Below, one piece after another: positions 36,163-46,224 of a stretch of DNA of 64,000 nucleotides. A program made the translations under genes and the position numbers. A model generated the notes under the pieces. The model had not been told where the DNA came from. It saw only the letters and a program-made list of their open reading frames with translations, and made no database searches. The DNA is from Sabethes cyaneus (lineage: Eukaryota; Arthropoda; Insecta; Diptera; Culicidae), in the NCBI RefSeq assembly GCF_943734655.1, contig NC_071354.1, forward strand, positions 178,459,411 to 178,523,410, in the 5' to 3' direction. Position 1 is the stretch's first letter, and the number at the start of each line of letters is the position of its first letter.

Positions 36163-36483
36163 TTACTCAATTCCTCCATCGACAGTTCTATTGGAAACTT
36201 CGTTCTTCGTTTGGTTGTTGTGGTCAATCAATTGGATTGCAATGAAATGAATGTTAATCGGAACGGAATCCGTACCATTATAAACATCATTGGAAACAGT
36301 ATCATTCGCACTATAATATATCGGGACTCGTCCCGGCCACGGCCATGAATGCCTGGTCGGCGGACGCACTATCGGACGCAAGATCGGCCTAATCGGCGGA
36401 CGCCGAATACGCCTCGCTTCGATTTGTGAAGCCAAGCAAACAATAGCAACGACCAAGCCAAGCAAATAAGCTAACTGTTTCAT
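36163..36483 (-). CDS. Arg/Pro-module secreted peptide, paralogue 2 (106 aa)
   Basis: Signal peptide 1-23 ends SQIEA. The predicted mature chain opens RRIRRPPIRPILRPIVRPPT (24-43), then RHSWPWPGRVPIYY (44-57): highly cationic, Arg/Pro-repetitive, and without Cys, Lys or acids. It is followed by the family's neutral-to-acidic sequon tail (AND TVSNDVYNGTDSVPIN; NNQTKNEVSNRTVDGGIE), with sequons at Asn60, 69, 90 and 98. The first half resembles proline-rich antimicrobial peptides that act on bacterial ribosomes (an RRIR start and PRP-type repeats), but that is similarity of composition and N-terminal word only. TATA at 36531-36538; AATAAA (complement of 36071-36076) downstream. Longest module of the three paralogues. 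Confidence 0.88.
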   Translation of the reverse strand: MKQLAYLLGLVVAIVCLASQIEARRIRRPPIRPILRPIVRPPTRHSWPWPGRVPIYYSANDTVSNDVYNGTDSVPINIHFIAIQLIDHNNQTKNEVSNRTVDGGIE

Positions 36484-36530
36484 GCTGACTGCACTTGAAT
36501 TTTTTCATACATTTTTGAAAAATAACATTC

Positions 36531-36576
36531 CTTTTATACTGCATGGTTACAGTCGTTTCGAGATAATTGTGTTTAT
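36531..36576 (-). promoter_or_regulatory. Promoter of the 36163 gene
   Basis: Minus-strand TATAAAAG at 36531-36538 and ATAAACA (complement of 36570-36576), with the same 31-32-base spacing as in both sister genes. Confidence 0.7.
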
Positions 36577-36965
36577 TCTGACTGCACTTGGTTCAACAGG
36601 TACAGAGAATTTCAATTTTGCCTATTTAAGTAGGTATATGAGGCAAATATTTTCCATCAACTTAAGGCAAAAGATAATTGGTTCCCTTTAACTATTTTTA
36701 CATATGATCATTGCCACAAGTTAAAATTCTCATGTTTAACTGTAACGAACATCATTGTTCTGGATATATCAATGTATGTCAACAAATAAAATGATCACAT
36801 TTAGTATAACGAGTAGCCACCGGCAACACATGCATGATACATCCGTTATTATTATTTGGTTATTTGGTACCAATGGTGAAATACCTGCAGAACTGCTCTC
36901 AAAAGATTCCTAAAATAGACTTTTCTACGGAGCACTTGAAATATGAAATTGAAAAAGTAAATAAT

Positions 36966-37604
36966 ATAGGGTTTTTTTCTAATTCCCGTCGTAATAAGTA
37001 AAGCCATTCTAATTTTCATCATTTTTTGGATGGATTTAATGAATACTCCAAAAGTTCTTGTGCTGATTTGACTAAAACACACTTACCTTCCTATCCGCGA
37101 ACTTTGAAATCACTGAAAAGCGACTTTTAAACCATATTATTGAAATTACGCAACTGACTTTATTTCTAAAATTCGTCGTACCGTTTTAAAATCCGTCCAT
37201 CAAAATTTTTCATCGTCCGAACTAAAAATCACAACATTGTTTACGATGCTAACGCGCATGTATTTGTATAGGACGCCATGACAAATGTTATTCTACAAAA
37301 TTTCTGCAGGTCAGGCAAGTTTTCTTGGCTGTAGAATAACGACAATGCCTTGCGTAAGTCGATTAGTCGACATTGTCTTCTTCGTCGCACGAAAAAACGT
37401 AGGAAATTTGGCTGGTAGGACTTCTTTAATGATAAAAAGCATTTAAATAGATCTCAGCTCACTTTGATTGATCGCGTACGATAGACAACAATATTAGGGA
37501 ATAACTAGTTTTGCATTGTGTGACATAAAAATGCTGAAATTTTTAATAATTTGTGTTGGATAGGACGGGAATAGGCAATTACGACGATGTAGCAACATAC
37601 CCAT
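36966..37604 (+). mobile_element. Family A element, copy 3
   Basis: From ATAGGGTTTTTTTCTAATTCCCG to GCAACATACCCATA. ATA on both sides may be a target duplication. About 60 bases are missing near 37357 relative to copy 2. Confidence 0.75.
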
Positions 37605-37954
37605 ACCAATTTATCGGTTTAAATAAAAAAAATTACGCAATGCTTGGATGGCTCAAATTCTCATATGAACGTTCGGCCAAGTAAAGCTTATCATTTTGAG
37701 AGTTTACGATTTGCTGAACTGGGTAATTGGGTTCCTGGACGGTCTTTCCCGTTCACGCCTTGTCTCTCTTGAGATACTATTAACCTATCAACACCTTTGT
37801 TTCATAACTCCGTCGATTGTTTAAAAAACCTGCCGTTATAAAAATGTGAACATAGATGGACTTTACTTTGATAAAACGCATATTTAAAAAATAATTTGGC
37901 GTACTAAAATTTTGCAGTGATTAAAAAGTCGGCGATATTAAAATTATCTATACT

Positions 37955-38330
37955 ATCTATCTATCTATCTATATCAATCTATCTATATTTTTGGGGCCAG
38001 GTAAGGTTCTTATGATGGTAAAAGATCCCTCCCACTACTAAGAGGGGCGGGGGGCTCCCATACAAATCTATGCCTATAAAAATGGATTTCTGTCTGCCCT
38101 ATGTTCCTTATAGAATCGAAAACTACTGAACGGATTGAAGTGAAAATTTGCATGTAGAGGTTTTTGGGGCCAGGGAAGGTTCTTATGATAGTTAGAGACC
38201 CCTCCTCCCACCAAGATGCGGGGGGCTCCTATACAAATGAAACACAAATTTCTGCATAACTCGAGAACTAATCAAGAAAATAGAACAAAATTTTACATGT
38301 GGGTGTTTTTTTGCCTGATAAAATAAAGCG
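37955..38330 (+). mobile_element. ~140-bp unit family with Helitron-like 5' end, plus strand
   Basis: After a TCTA microsatellite (37957-37988), a partial ~140-bp unit ends CCCATACAAA and is joined directly to TCTATGCCTATAAAAATGG (38085), followed by TTTCTGTCTGCCC and two further units. The same CATACAAA|TCTAT junction recurs, inverted, at 40803. Confidence 0.65.
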
Positions 38331-38339
38331 GATAGCATT

Positions 38340-38680
38340 TAAATATTCGCCATCATTAGAAACCATTTCGCCGAATACCATTTTGCGGAACACCAATTCG
38401 CGACTGACCATAACGCGGAATATAGGGTTTCGCAAAATACCATTTCGCGAAAAACCTTATGCGGGATGGGCCATTTCACGGAAAATCTTTTCGTAGAAAG
38501 TACCATTTCGCAGGGGTGACCCAACTGAGGGAAAGTAATAGAGGTCAGTAGATCTAGGAAAATAAATAAACCTAGATAGAGGTGACCTCTACGGGGGGCT
38601 GCCCCCCGAAGTGGCCGGCGCTTCCGACGGCAGGTCGCCGGCAACACTCGCGGCCTGTGGCCGTCTCGCGCTGAATTATC
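38340..38680 (+). repeat. 'ACCATTTCGC' minisatellite plus GC-rich hairpin module
   Basis: A degenerate ~20-bp tandem pattern (TACCATTTCGCGAAA) spans 38340-38505, followed by AGGGGTGACCCAACTG, a perfect GC hairpin GGGGGGCTGCCCCCC (38593-38607) and GGCCGGCGCTTCCGACGG, shared with 18480-18570. Same modular family as 18345-18580, with a different minisatellite. Confidence 0.65.
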
Positions 38681-38689
38681 TAATGTTAC

Positions 38690-39780
38690 TTTCGATAGTT
38701 TTTGGTGGTCTTGTTATTGATTAATGTTTTATGAAAGAGTCTAAAATTTCTCGAGTTCGATTAGTTTTTGAGTTACGCAAAAATTTCTATTTTATTTGTA
38801 TGAGAGTCCTTATCCCCCTACCACAGGGGTGACCCAATGCCAAAGCCGGTGATTTTTGTACGAATTTCATATTATAGATTCCCCTGTTGCGCAGTAACGG
38901 AAGGTTTATTTGCGCTGTTGTATTTTGTACAACACCTGTGAACCGTTGACTTTATCTCGGTATATCTTGGGAATCTAGCAATAAATAAAATTACTGTTTT
39001 CAGTAAGGTTGATCCGCAGACAAAGATCTTTCAAATGGTGGAAAAAGTTCCATAAGTTTTTCACCAAGTGGCATTAGTATTCGAGAGAATTCTGTTACGT
39101 TTTAGCATGCCTATAAATCGGAGTTGACGCGAGTAACGAAAGGTAAAGGATTGTGTTCTTACATGTGAAAAATTCATAATTTCAACTCTTCAACTAATTT
39201 AAATAGTGGACCTGAAAAGGTCCGTTTTTTAATCTCGAATTCTCAAATTTCTGACTCGTGGTGTCCATTGTCTACTTTCGTCCATCAGATAGGTTATTGG
39301 TGTGTGGATTAATTGTGGGAATACTGTTTATGGGACAAACGCTACTGGTAAAATCTGTAATCAAGATAGACTTTTATGTTTATGATGTTATGAGTCGCAA
39401 GCTAGCTGCTTGCCGATGTGTCTCCAACGAAAGCCGGTGACCGAAGAAGGTAAGGAAAAGAAGTTTAACCCATAGCTCATCTCGTATATATTTCTATCAT
39501 CCGTGCTAGGGAAGCACTGACGTGGGAAGGCAAAAAATGCAAATAATGAAATTTTAAATATTCGACTCATATTTTCTCAATTATTAAACGTCTGTTAGGG
39601 AAACATGTAATCTACTGTGTTGTAATGGATTTTTTGAAAAATTTCCAATCGATTGATACCAATATCATTACAATCTGTTGGCGGATGACTGAGTTATAAG
39701 CGTGCAAACCATAACCACTTTTCGTTACATGTTCCCTTTTCGTTTTTCTAAAGTGCACCCCAATATAGAAATCAAAGAAC
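38690..39780. other. No recognisable gene
   Basis: Contains a decayed single ~140-bp-type unit near 38750-38820 and otherwise unrecognised AT-rich sequence. Open frames of about 60 codons (39258, 39388) lack coding features. Confidence 0.4.
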
Positions 39781-39784
39781 TAGC

Positions 39785-40860
39785 CCTACTTCAAAAAATC
39801 CTGTCTCCAAAACCCCTCACATGCCAAATTTGGTTCCATTTGCTTGATTAGTTCTCGAGTTATGAGGAAATTTATATTTCATTTGTATGGGTGCCCCCCC
39901 TCCGAAAAAGGAAGAGGGGTCCTAATTCATCATAGAAAAAATTCCCACAAAGCATTCACATGCCAAATATGGTTCCATTTGATTAATTAATTCTCGAGTT
40001 ATGAGGAAATTTGTATTTAATATGTATAGGAGCCCCCCTCCCCTCCTAAAGTAGGGAGAGGTTTCAATTCACCATAGAAAACATCCTTGTCTCCAAAAAC
40101 ACCCACATGTCATATTTTGTTCCATTTGCTTGATTAGTTTTCGAGTTATGAGGAGATTTGAATTCCATTTGTATGGAAGCCCCCCCCCCCCCTCTTAAAA
40201 GGGAGAGGAGTCATTATTCCCCTCCTAAAGAGGGGAGGGGTTCCAATTCACCATAGAAAAAAAAGTTGCCTACAAAAACACCCATATGCTAAATTTGGTT
40301 CCATTTGGTTGATTACTTCGAGTTATGATGAAATTTGTATTTCATTTGTATGGTACCCCCCCTCCTTAAAAGGTAAGGGGTCCCAATTCATCATAGAAAA
40401 ATTTCTTGCCTCCAAAAACACCCACATGCCAACTATGGTTCCATTTGGTTAATTAGTTTCGAGTTATGAGGAAATTTGTATTTCATTTGTATAGGAGCCC
40501 CCCCCCCCTCCTAAAGTGGGGAGGGGTCTCAATTCACCATAGAAAAAATTCTTGTCTCCAAAAACACCCACATGTAAAATTTTGTTCCATTTGCTTGATT
40601 AGTTCTCGAGTTATGCAGAAATTTGTGTTTCATTTGTTTGGGAGCCCCGCCTGTTAGTGGTGGGAGGGGTCTCTAACCATCATAAGAACCTTCCCTGGCC
40701 CCGAAAACCTCTATATGCAAATTTTCACTCCGATCGGTTCAGTAGTTTTCGATTCTATAAGGAACATTCGGGCAGACAGACAGAAATCCATTTTTATAGG
40801 TATAGATTTGTATGGGAGCCCCCCCTCTTAGTAGGGGGAGGGATCTCTAACCATCCCATG
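39785..40860 (-). mobile_element. ~140-bp unit array with Helitron-like terminus, copy 4
   Basis: About seven units, ending on the minus strand with A|TCTATACCTATAAAAATGG at 40803-40785. A partial unit (40806-40860) follows, as at 38085, so the element seems inserted in, or fused to, another copy at CATACAAA|T. Confidence 0.65.
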
Positions 40861-41330
40861 TATGAAAGAGTTATCCATAACCATAACTATTGAAAGATTT
40901 ATAGGCCATATAATTATCTATCCTCAAAAAAAATTTCATCAATTTCTGAGATGGCATTTTTTTGGGAAATCGAATTTTAATTTTTAAAATGCTAAATTCA
41001 GTTTTATTTTCTTCAGTATTTTTTAATGAAAATTCAGAAAATTTTCTAAATTTCATTCTTAGACCATTTTTTGTAGGTGCTATATTTTTCGAGTTAATTT
41101 TTTTAGTAAAAAAGAGAGAAAAAAATTAGGCCCTTTCCGAAAGTTAGTCTAGACAAATTTTGGAACACCAAAGTATGCAAAGTTGCTTATTTACATGAAC
41201 TCTATATACACACAAAGTTTCATTGAATTCTGAGAGGATCGGGCAAACCTTTGGTCGAGTTGGCGTGAAATCCGTCAATAGTGTTTTAGATTAGAAACAT
41301 AGTGTAAAAAGTAAAGTAAAGTGTGAGTGT
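40861..41330. other. No recognisable gene
   Basis: AT-rich, no domain-bearing frame, no repeat recognised elsewhere in the window. Confidence 0.4.
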
Positions 41331-41846
41331 AAAAACAGTAGAATCAATACATATAGAATGCCAGTGTCGCTGTTTTTCTACAGGACTCATGGTGGTAAAC
41401 ATGATGCTAACAATCTGCATCAAGTCTGTGAATCGGGAGCTTCATTGTCAAAGTTGCTTATTGTTATTTATCTGTTCTTTATCTGTGCGCTGGTTGGTGC
41501 TGTCATCAGTGTGCTCATCGCTGCTGGGTTTTCATGTCAGCGAAATATTTTTAAACGTTCTTTTTCTTTCGTCCGGATGAATTGAATCCCACAACTGCGC
41601 CCGTTTGCACCGATTTTTTCGGAAATTTGAAGCAAGCAAAGTTTCCAATCACATTACTTGGCACCCATTATTGAAGTTTTAAACTGGTTGTCAAAGTTTG
41701 ACAATGAGATTCCCCTTTTGATGAATCTCAAGCACACACACACATGCATATATAATGTATATACATTATCTGAGCATGTGTGATGTTTACCACGCGCACT
41801 GCAGCGACACTGGCATTCTATATATATATTGATTATACTGTAAAAA
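41331..41846. mobile_element. ~515-bp inverted-repeat element
   Basis: The left arm AAAAACAGTAGAATC, ATAGAATGCCAGTGTCGCTG and TGGTGGTAAACA is mirrored on the right by TGTTTACCACGCG, CAGCGACACTGGCATTCTAT and GATTATACTGTAAAAA. The open frames inside (41323-41585) are not supported as a gene. Confidence 0.65.
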
Positions 41847-41979
41847 CTATCGATTATATTTCTCATTTCTGCCTATAAAGTGCTCTCCCGTATCCAGTTC
41901 TGTAGACTAAAACTGTTAGCGGAGTCCTTCGTCGGCGACTCCTAAGCTGCTCTATGTGAGGTTCGCTCCACGACGGAGC

Positions 41980-42160
41980 AGATGTTCACCCTGCATCAGT
42001 TACTAGACAAATTCCGGGAGTACAACTTGTTTGCGAACTTTAAGGCTGCGTACGATTCAGTCACACGAAATAAGCTGTGGTAGATAATGCTTATAAATAG
42101 TTTTTTGACAAAACTAGCTGCGCTAATTCGTATGACGCTAGATGACTTAAAATCATGAAT
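41980..42160 (+). pseudogene. RTE reverse transcriptase fragment
   Basis: Frames give MFTLHQLLDKFREYN, FKAAYDSVTRNKLW and RMTLDDLKS, the 'LRQLLDKFREY...FKAAYDSV' region of RTE RT, with stops. The same region, better preserved, is at 58650-58860. Confidence 0.65.
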
Positions 42161-42169
42161 AAGAATAGC

Positions 42170-43010
42170 GGGTGATATCTGGAGCTTCTTCCTATCATAT
42201 ATTTGTGTTTCGTCGCAATGATTTGTAACCCTATCCTCCTAGCCACCGTTTTTAGTCTGGCGTAGATTGCCTCCGCCTTCCCAAGGTTTCTAGTAATAAT
42301 GTCGAGGTCGTCTACGAAGGCTAGGAGTTGACTTCTCTTGCTGAAGATAGTTCCTCTCGTTTCGAGTGTGGCGCTGACGCATGAACGACGAGTTGTATCT
42401 AGTCTACAAATATGCTTATATATAATGAAGTTAGTACAATGGCGTTAGTACGTGGCCAGAATTCTCGACGAAAGAGTAACCAAAATTATTTTCAGCGGAG
42501 AACCCAGAGCATTAGAGTTTAACTTAAGGGGGTCTGGTACCTTTTACACCATATTTTTGGTCTTATTTGATTTTTTCTCAATAACGTGAAAGGCGAATCT
42601 AGTTTTTTGCATGCTGGCTGTATATGCGCTTTAGAATTTTTTTACTCCTCGCATTAAATTTGCAAGACATAAAAAATATACTGCTATACGAGAAAGCTGA
42701 ATTTTCATGAAGTTTTAAGAATCTAGAGGATTGGGGGTGAAAAAAGAACAAGGAGACTTTTTTAATCGATGAAAAAAATGAATTTTAGGATTTTTTACTT
42801 AGACTTTGTCACTTTGTCACGTTTAACAACCAAATCTGTTCTTGCTTTTTATTTTCCAAACAAAAACCGACTAAAAAAACACAAAATTCAATTTTTTGCC
42901 GATTTTCGTATATTCCATTGTTTGAATTTCCATTACTGTTCATTACAGTGTTAATATTCCATACATCTATTTCACAAGTTCTTTTGGCTGTAGAGCCTAC
43001 AGACAATTGA
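42170..43010. other. Unrecognised sequence before the 43139 gene
   Basis: 42240-42400 contains short RTE-like antisense words (GCATCGCCTTCG-type text near 42265-42330). 42530-42960 is AT-rich with no recognised feature. Confidence 0.35.
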
Positions 43011-43138
43011 CCATGGCATGGAAAAAGGGTAATATTTCTTTTCTAATCAATTGACACACAAGAGTTATATTTGCTGTGATATTATTAAGTTTTAATTTTC
43101 AACAATAATTCATTACTGTTTACGTCGTAAGCCAACTG

Positions 43139-43411
43139 TTATTCAATTCCTCCATCGACAGTTCTATTGGAAACTTCATTCTTCGTTTGGTTTTTCTGAT
43201 CAATCAATTGGACTGCAATGAGATGAATGTTAATCGGAACGGAATCCGTACCATTGTAAATATCGTTGGAAACAGAATCATTCGCGTTATAATATCTAGG
43301 CGGGAAACGCCATGGATTCCAACGCGGCGGCCGAATACGCCTCGCTTCGTTTTGTGAAGCCAAGCAAATAATAGCAACGACCAAAACAAGTAAATAAGCT
43401 AACTGTTTCAT
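43139..43411 (-). CDS. Arg/Trp/Pro-module secreted peptide, paralogue 1 (90 aa)
   Basis: Signal peptide 1-23 (MKQLAYLL...SQNEA). Short module RRIRPPRWNPWRFPPRYY (24-41), rich in Arg, Pro and Trp. The tail NANDSVSNDIYNGTDSVPIN continues to NQTKNEVSNRTVDGGIE and has sequons at Asn44, 53, 74 and 82. An upstream in-frame ATG (8 codons) is possible; the ATG before KQLAYLL is preferred because it is conserved in all paralogues. TATA at 43458-43465 (minus). Closest to the 36163 gene in signal, module start (RRIR) and C-terminus (VDGGIE). The function is unknown; the module composition recalls short Trp/Arg/Pro antimicrobial peptides. Confidence 0.87.
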   Translation of the reverse strand: MKQLAYLLVLVVAIICLASQNEARRIRPPRWNPWRFPPRYYNANDSVSNDIYNGTDSVPINIHLIAVQLIDQKNQTKNEVSNRTVDGGIE

Positions 43412-43457
43412 GCTGACTACTTGAATTTTATGCATATATTTTCGTAAAATAACACTT

Positions 43458-43503
43458 CTTTTATACTGGATGGTTATAGTCGTTTCGAGATAATTGTGTT
43501 TAT
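43458..43503 (-). promoter_or_regulatory. Promoter of the 43139 gene
   Basis: Minus-strand TATAAAAG at 43458-43465 and ATAAACA (complement of 43497-43503). About 250 bases of upstream sequence (to 43725) are shared with the sister genes. Confidence 0.7.
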
Positions 43504-43999
43504 TCTAACTGCACTTGGTTCAACAGGTACAGAGAATTTTAATTTCGCCTATTTAACTAGGTATATGAGGCAAATATTTTCCATAAAATTAAGGCGAAAG
43601 ATAATTGGTTACCTGCAACTATTTTTACATATAATTATTGTCGCAAGTTCAAATTCCCATGTTGAACTGTAAAGAAGATCATTGTTCTGGTTGAATGAAT
43701 ATATGTCAACAAATAAAATTAAAGGGTGTCCACGTTAAAATTGCAACACACAAGATTAATTCGCGAAATTCGAGTTTATATCCGATTGCCATAAATTTTG
43801 AGAGTATCAAATGAAACAATTAAACTTAGTTTTAGCATCTTTATTTGGATTAATTTCGCCTCGGTATCCGTATGCCCTTAAGCCATCCCATGAGATTATG
43901 CACAACCTCAAAATCGGCATGTTTTTACCTATTTACCCATGCTGTCTGCTTTTCTTCCGCCGCTCCGGTGTATTTGGGGGGTTAAGGTCTTATTATGTG

Positions 44000-44240
44000 C
44001 CTTATATCAGTCTAGCACGTCCTGTGCGTAATGACTTGAAGCTAAAATACGGCAAAAATATCATGGAACAGTTGTGAGACTTCAGAAGAGAAATAAGTGA
44101 CTTTTGGAGACACTCTTTTAAATGCACCTGTCCATTCATGGCATCTGTGGTCACCAAAGATGTACTCCGCTTTCCGCATAAAAAAATTGCTAGCCAAATC
44201 AAGAATTACTTGACAAACTTCGGCATCTTCTGTTTTTAGA
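44000..44240 (-). pseudogene. Tc1/mariner transposase fragment
   Basis: The minus strand reads WLAIFLCGKRSTSLVTTDAM, NGQVHLKECLQKSLISLLKS and HNC, resembling 'WLAISEKG...LNGEVYLKECIQKRLIPFLKQHN' of DD37E-type mosquito transposases. Only a middle fragment, with a decayed catalytic region. Confidence 0.55.
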
Positions 44241-44508
44241 GGTTCCCTGGAACATCAACCTTATCTTTTGCAGTGAAATACTGGTTCCCCGGAATCTGGT
44301 TGAAGTCCTCTTTCACGTGGGTCCCATCGTCTATAACGCAGCATTATGGTTATGTCAACTTTTCAACGTATAACTTCCAGGTATTCTTTTGGGGTTTTTC
44401 GAATCTTTAACGTTCGTATTGTTGGTCTTCTGGACGAAGTTTTTGCTCAGATTCAGTTTTTGATGAAACGACTTAGACTTAGGCAGTTTAAACATTGCAC
44501 ATTGAGCT

Positions 44509-45000
44509 TTGAGTTTGACAGAAAAGCAGAAGGTTGCAAGAGTCGAAAGATATCGGCAGCTGCTCAAGCGGCTCGGTGATTGTAAAATTCTGTTTTCGGA
44601 TAAAAAAATGTTCCTGCTACAGAAGCACCACAACCTTTCTGACATTCCTCGGGGCAAACTGGTTGTTCAAAGGTTGCAGAATGTTTTCAGGGTGATGGTA
44701 TAGGGATGTTTCTCCAAAAATTTGAAAATTCCATTGCTGTTCATTGGACCAGGTAATAATATCAAAACTAAATATTACATCGATAATGTTTCGAAGAGTA
44801 GTTTGCTTTCCATCGTCAAGAATGCATCATTCTGCTTCCAACAAGATTCTGCACCGTCTCACCACGCGAAAGCTACAATGGCTTGATGGGAGGACAATTT
44901 TCCGGATTTTATTTCTTCGTAAGAGTGGCCTGCCTCTTCGCCTAATTAGATTCCTCTCGATTTCTATGCATGGGGTTACATGGCAACTCGGGTAACTAGG
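44509..45000 (+). pseudogene. Tc1/mariner transposase, central and C-terminal relic
   Basis: Reads LTEKQKVARVERYRQLLKRL, KILFSDKKMFLLQKHHN, KYYIDN and FCFQQDSAPSHHARK. First catalytic Asp present (FSDKK, usually SDEK), second present (QQDSAP). The third catalytic region, normally SPDLNPLD, reads SPN-stop-IPLDF, so the element is dead. A different lineage and opposite strand from 44000-44240. Confidence 0.75.
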
Positions 45001-45298
45001 GAGCACCAAAGTATTGACTGTGGAATCCAGGTTTCAGTAATATTTCAAGCTTAAAAAAGCATTGAATTGATGAAATACAGCCAAGCTAGAGGAAAAATAA
45101 TGAATGTAAATGCAATAAATTTGGTGAAAAGAGAATTGGTAAACGACATGTATTCAAAACAGATAAGAGTACGAAAAACTATTATGCTTGTTTGAATATT
45201 CTACTTGCATAAAATAGCAAATTTGAACAAATGGTATCTTCATACATTCCAATTGAATTATAATACCAGAAGGAAAATTCGCATTCCAACTTGAGCAA

Positions 45299-45410
45299 AT
45301 AAACAAGTCGGTATTTTATATTCATAGACGTTGTTAGTTCAATTGCAATATGGCGCAGCAATTACCGTGGAATCTGCTATAAATTTGCAAATTTTGCCTA
45401 TCGATCATCA
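45299..45410 (+). promoter_or_regulatory. Promoter of the 45444 gene
   Basis: ATAAACA (45299-45305), TATAAAT (45378-45384), initiator-like ATCATCA (45404-45410), leader about 37 bases. The spacing from the forkhead-type site to the TATA box (73 bases) is identical in the promoters at 50692 and 57667. Confidence 0.75.
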
Positions 45411-45443
45411 CTCATTGGAAAACATCGTTCGGACAAACCTAGG

Positions 45444-46130
45444 ATGAAAATAATATTCTCTGTACTAGTGGCAGCACTAGTCGCGCTGGCCGTCGCAGAC
45501 GAAACACAGGATACCGAATACAACAATGATAACCCGCGGGTCATCCCCCATCGTTTCCTCTTTCCGATTAATTCGCCACCATTTTTCAATGGCATTTTTA
45601 GATGGCAACCCCCAACACCGTTTGACATAGGCGGTATTTTGCAAGAAATCTGGAAATCAATCATTGCCGGTATCAACAACCATGGTTCTAACTCAGCTGG
45701 AGGTGCCGCAGGAGGTGCTCCAGGTAGTGCTGGTGGCGTGAGTGGTGCTGGTGCCGCAGGTGGCGCAGGCGGTGCTTCAGGTTCTCCAAGTGGTGCCCCA
45801 AGCGGCTCAGCCAGCTCAGGTAGTGCGCCAGATGGTGCAAGTGGTGCTCCAGGTTCCTCAGGTAGTTCTTCAGGTAGTGCTCCAAGCGGCTCAGGCAGCT
45901 CAGGTAGTGCCCCAAGTGCCGCAGGCGGTGCAAGTGGTGCTCCAGGTCCCTCAGGTGGTGCCGGTGGCGCAGGTGGTGCCCCAGGAGGTCCCGCAGGTGG
46001 CGCAGGTGGTGCTTCAAGTTCTTCAGGTAGTGCTCCAAGCGGCTCAGGCAGCTCAGGAAGTGCCCCAGGTGCCGCAGGTGGTGCCTCAAGTGCTCCAGGA
46101 GGTGATGCAGGTAGGGCAGGTAGCCGTTAG
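45444..46130 (+). CDS. Gly/Ala/Ser-rich collagen-like secreted protein, member 1 (228 aa)
   Basis: Signal peptide 1-18 (MKIIFSVLVAALVALAVA). Acidic/Asn stretch DETQDTEYNNDNPRVIPHRF (19-38). An aromatic/Pro segment replaces the His block of its paralogues. Amphipathic helix-like IGGILQEIWKSIIAGINN at about 62-79. Then about 145 residues of Gly/Ala/Ser/Pro repeats (GSAPSGSGSSGSAP type) ending AGSR. Repeats of GSA and GAP type are less strictly G-X-Y than in the 50837 gene. Resembles collagen-like secreted peptides of mosquito saliva; a role in platelet or collagen interaction would be inference. A broken copy of its tail follows at 46225. Confidence 0.87.
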   Translation: MKIIFSVLVAALVALAVADETQDTEYNNDNPRVIPHRFLFPINSPPFFNGIFRWQPPTPFDIGGILQEIWKSIIAGINNHGSNSAGGAAGGAPGSAGGVSGAGAAGGAGGASGSPSGAPSGSASSGSAPDGASGAPGSSGSSSGSAPSGSGSSGSAPSAAGGASGAPGPSGGAGGAGGAPGGPAGGAGGASSSSGSAPSGSGSSGSAPGAAGGASSAPGGDAGRAGSR

Positions 46131-46224
46131 AAGATTTAGTGCTCTATTCAATATCGATGTTTAGATCAAATATACATAAGTTTAGCATGAATCATCTAGC
46201 CCTTACTTTTGCTCCGAAATATCC

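Noticed and set aside
45688..46164. Long Leu/His-rich (minus) and Val/Gln/Pro-rich (plus) open frames over the collagen-like tail
   Set aside because: Both are shadows of the GC-rich Gly/Ala/Ser repeat code in other frames; no start context, signal peptide or promoter.
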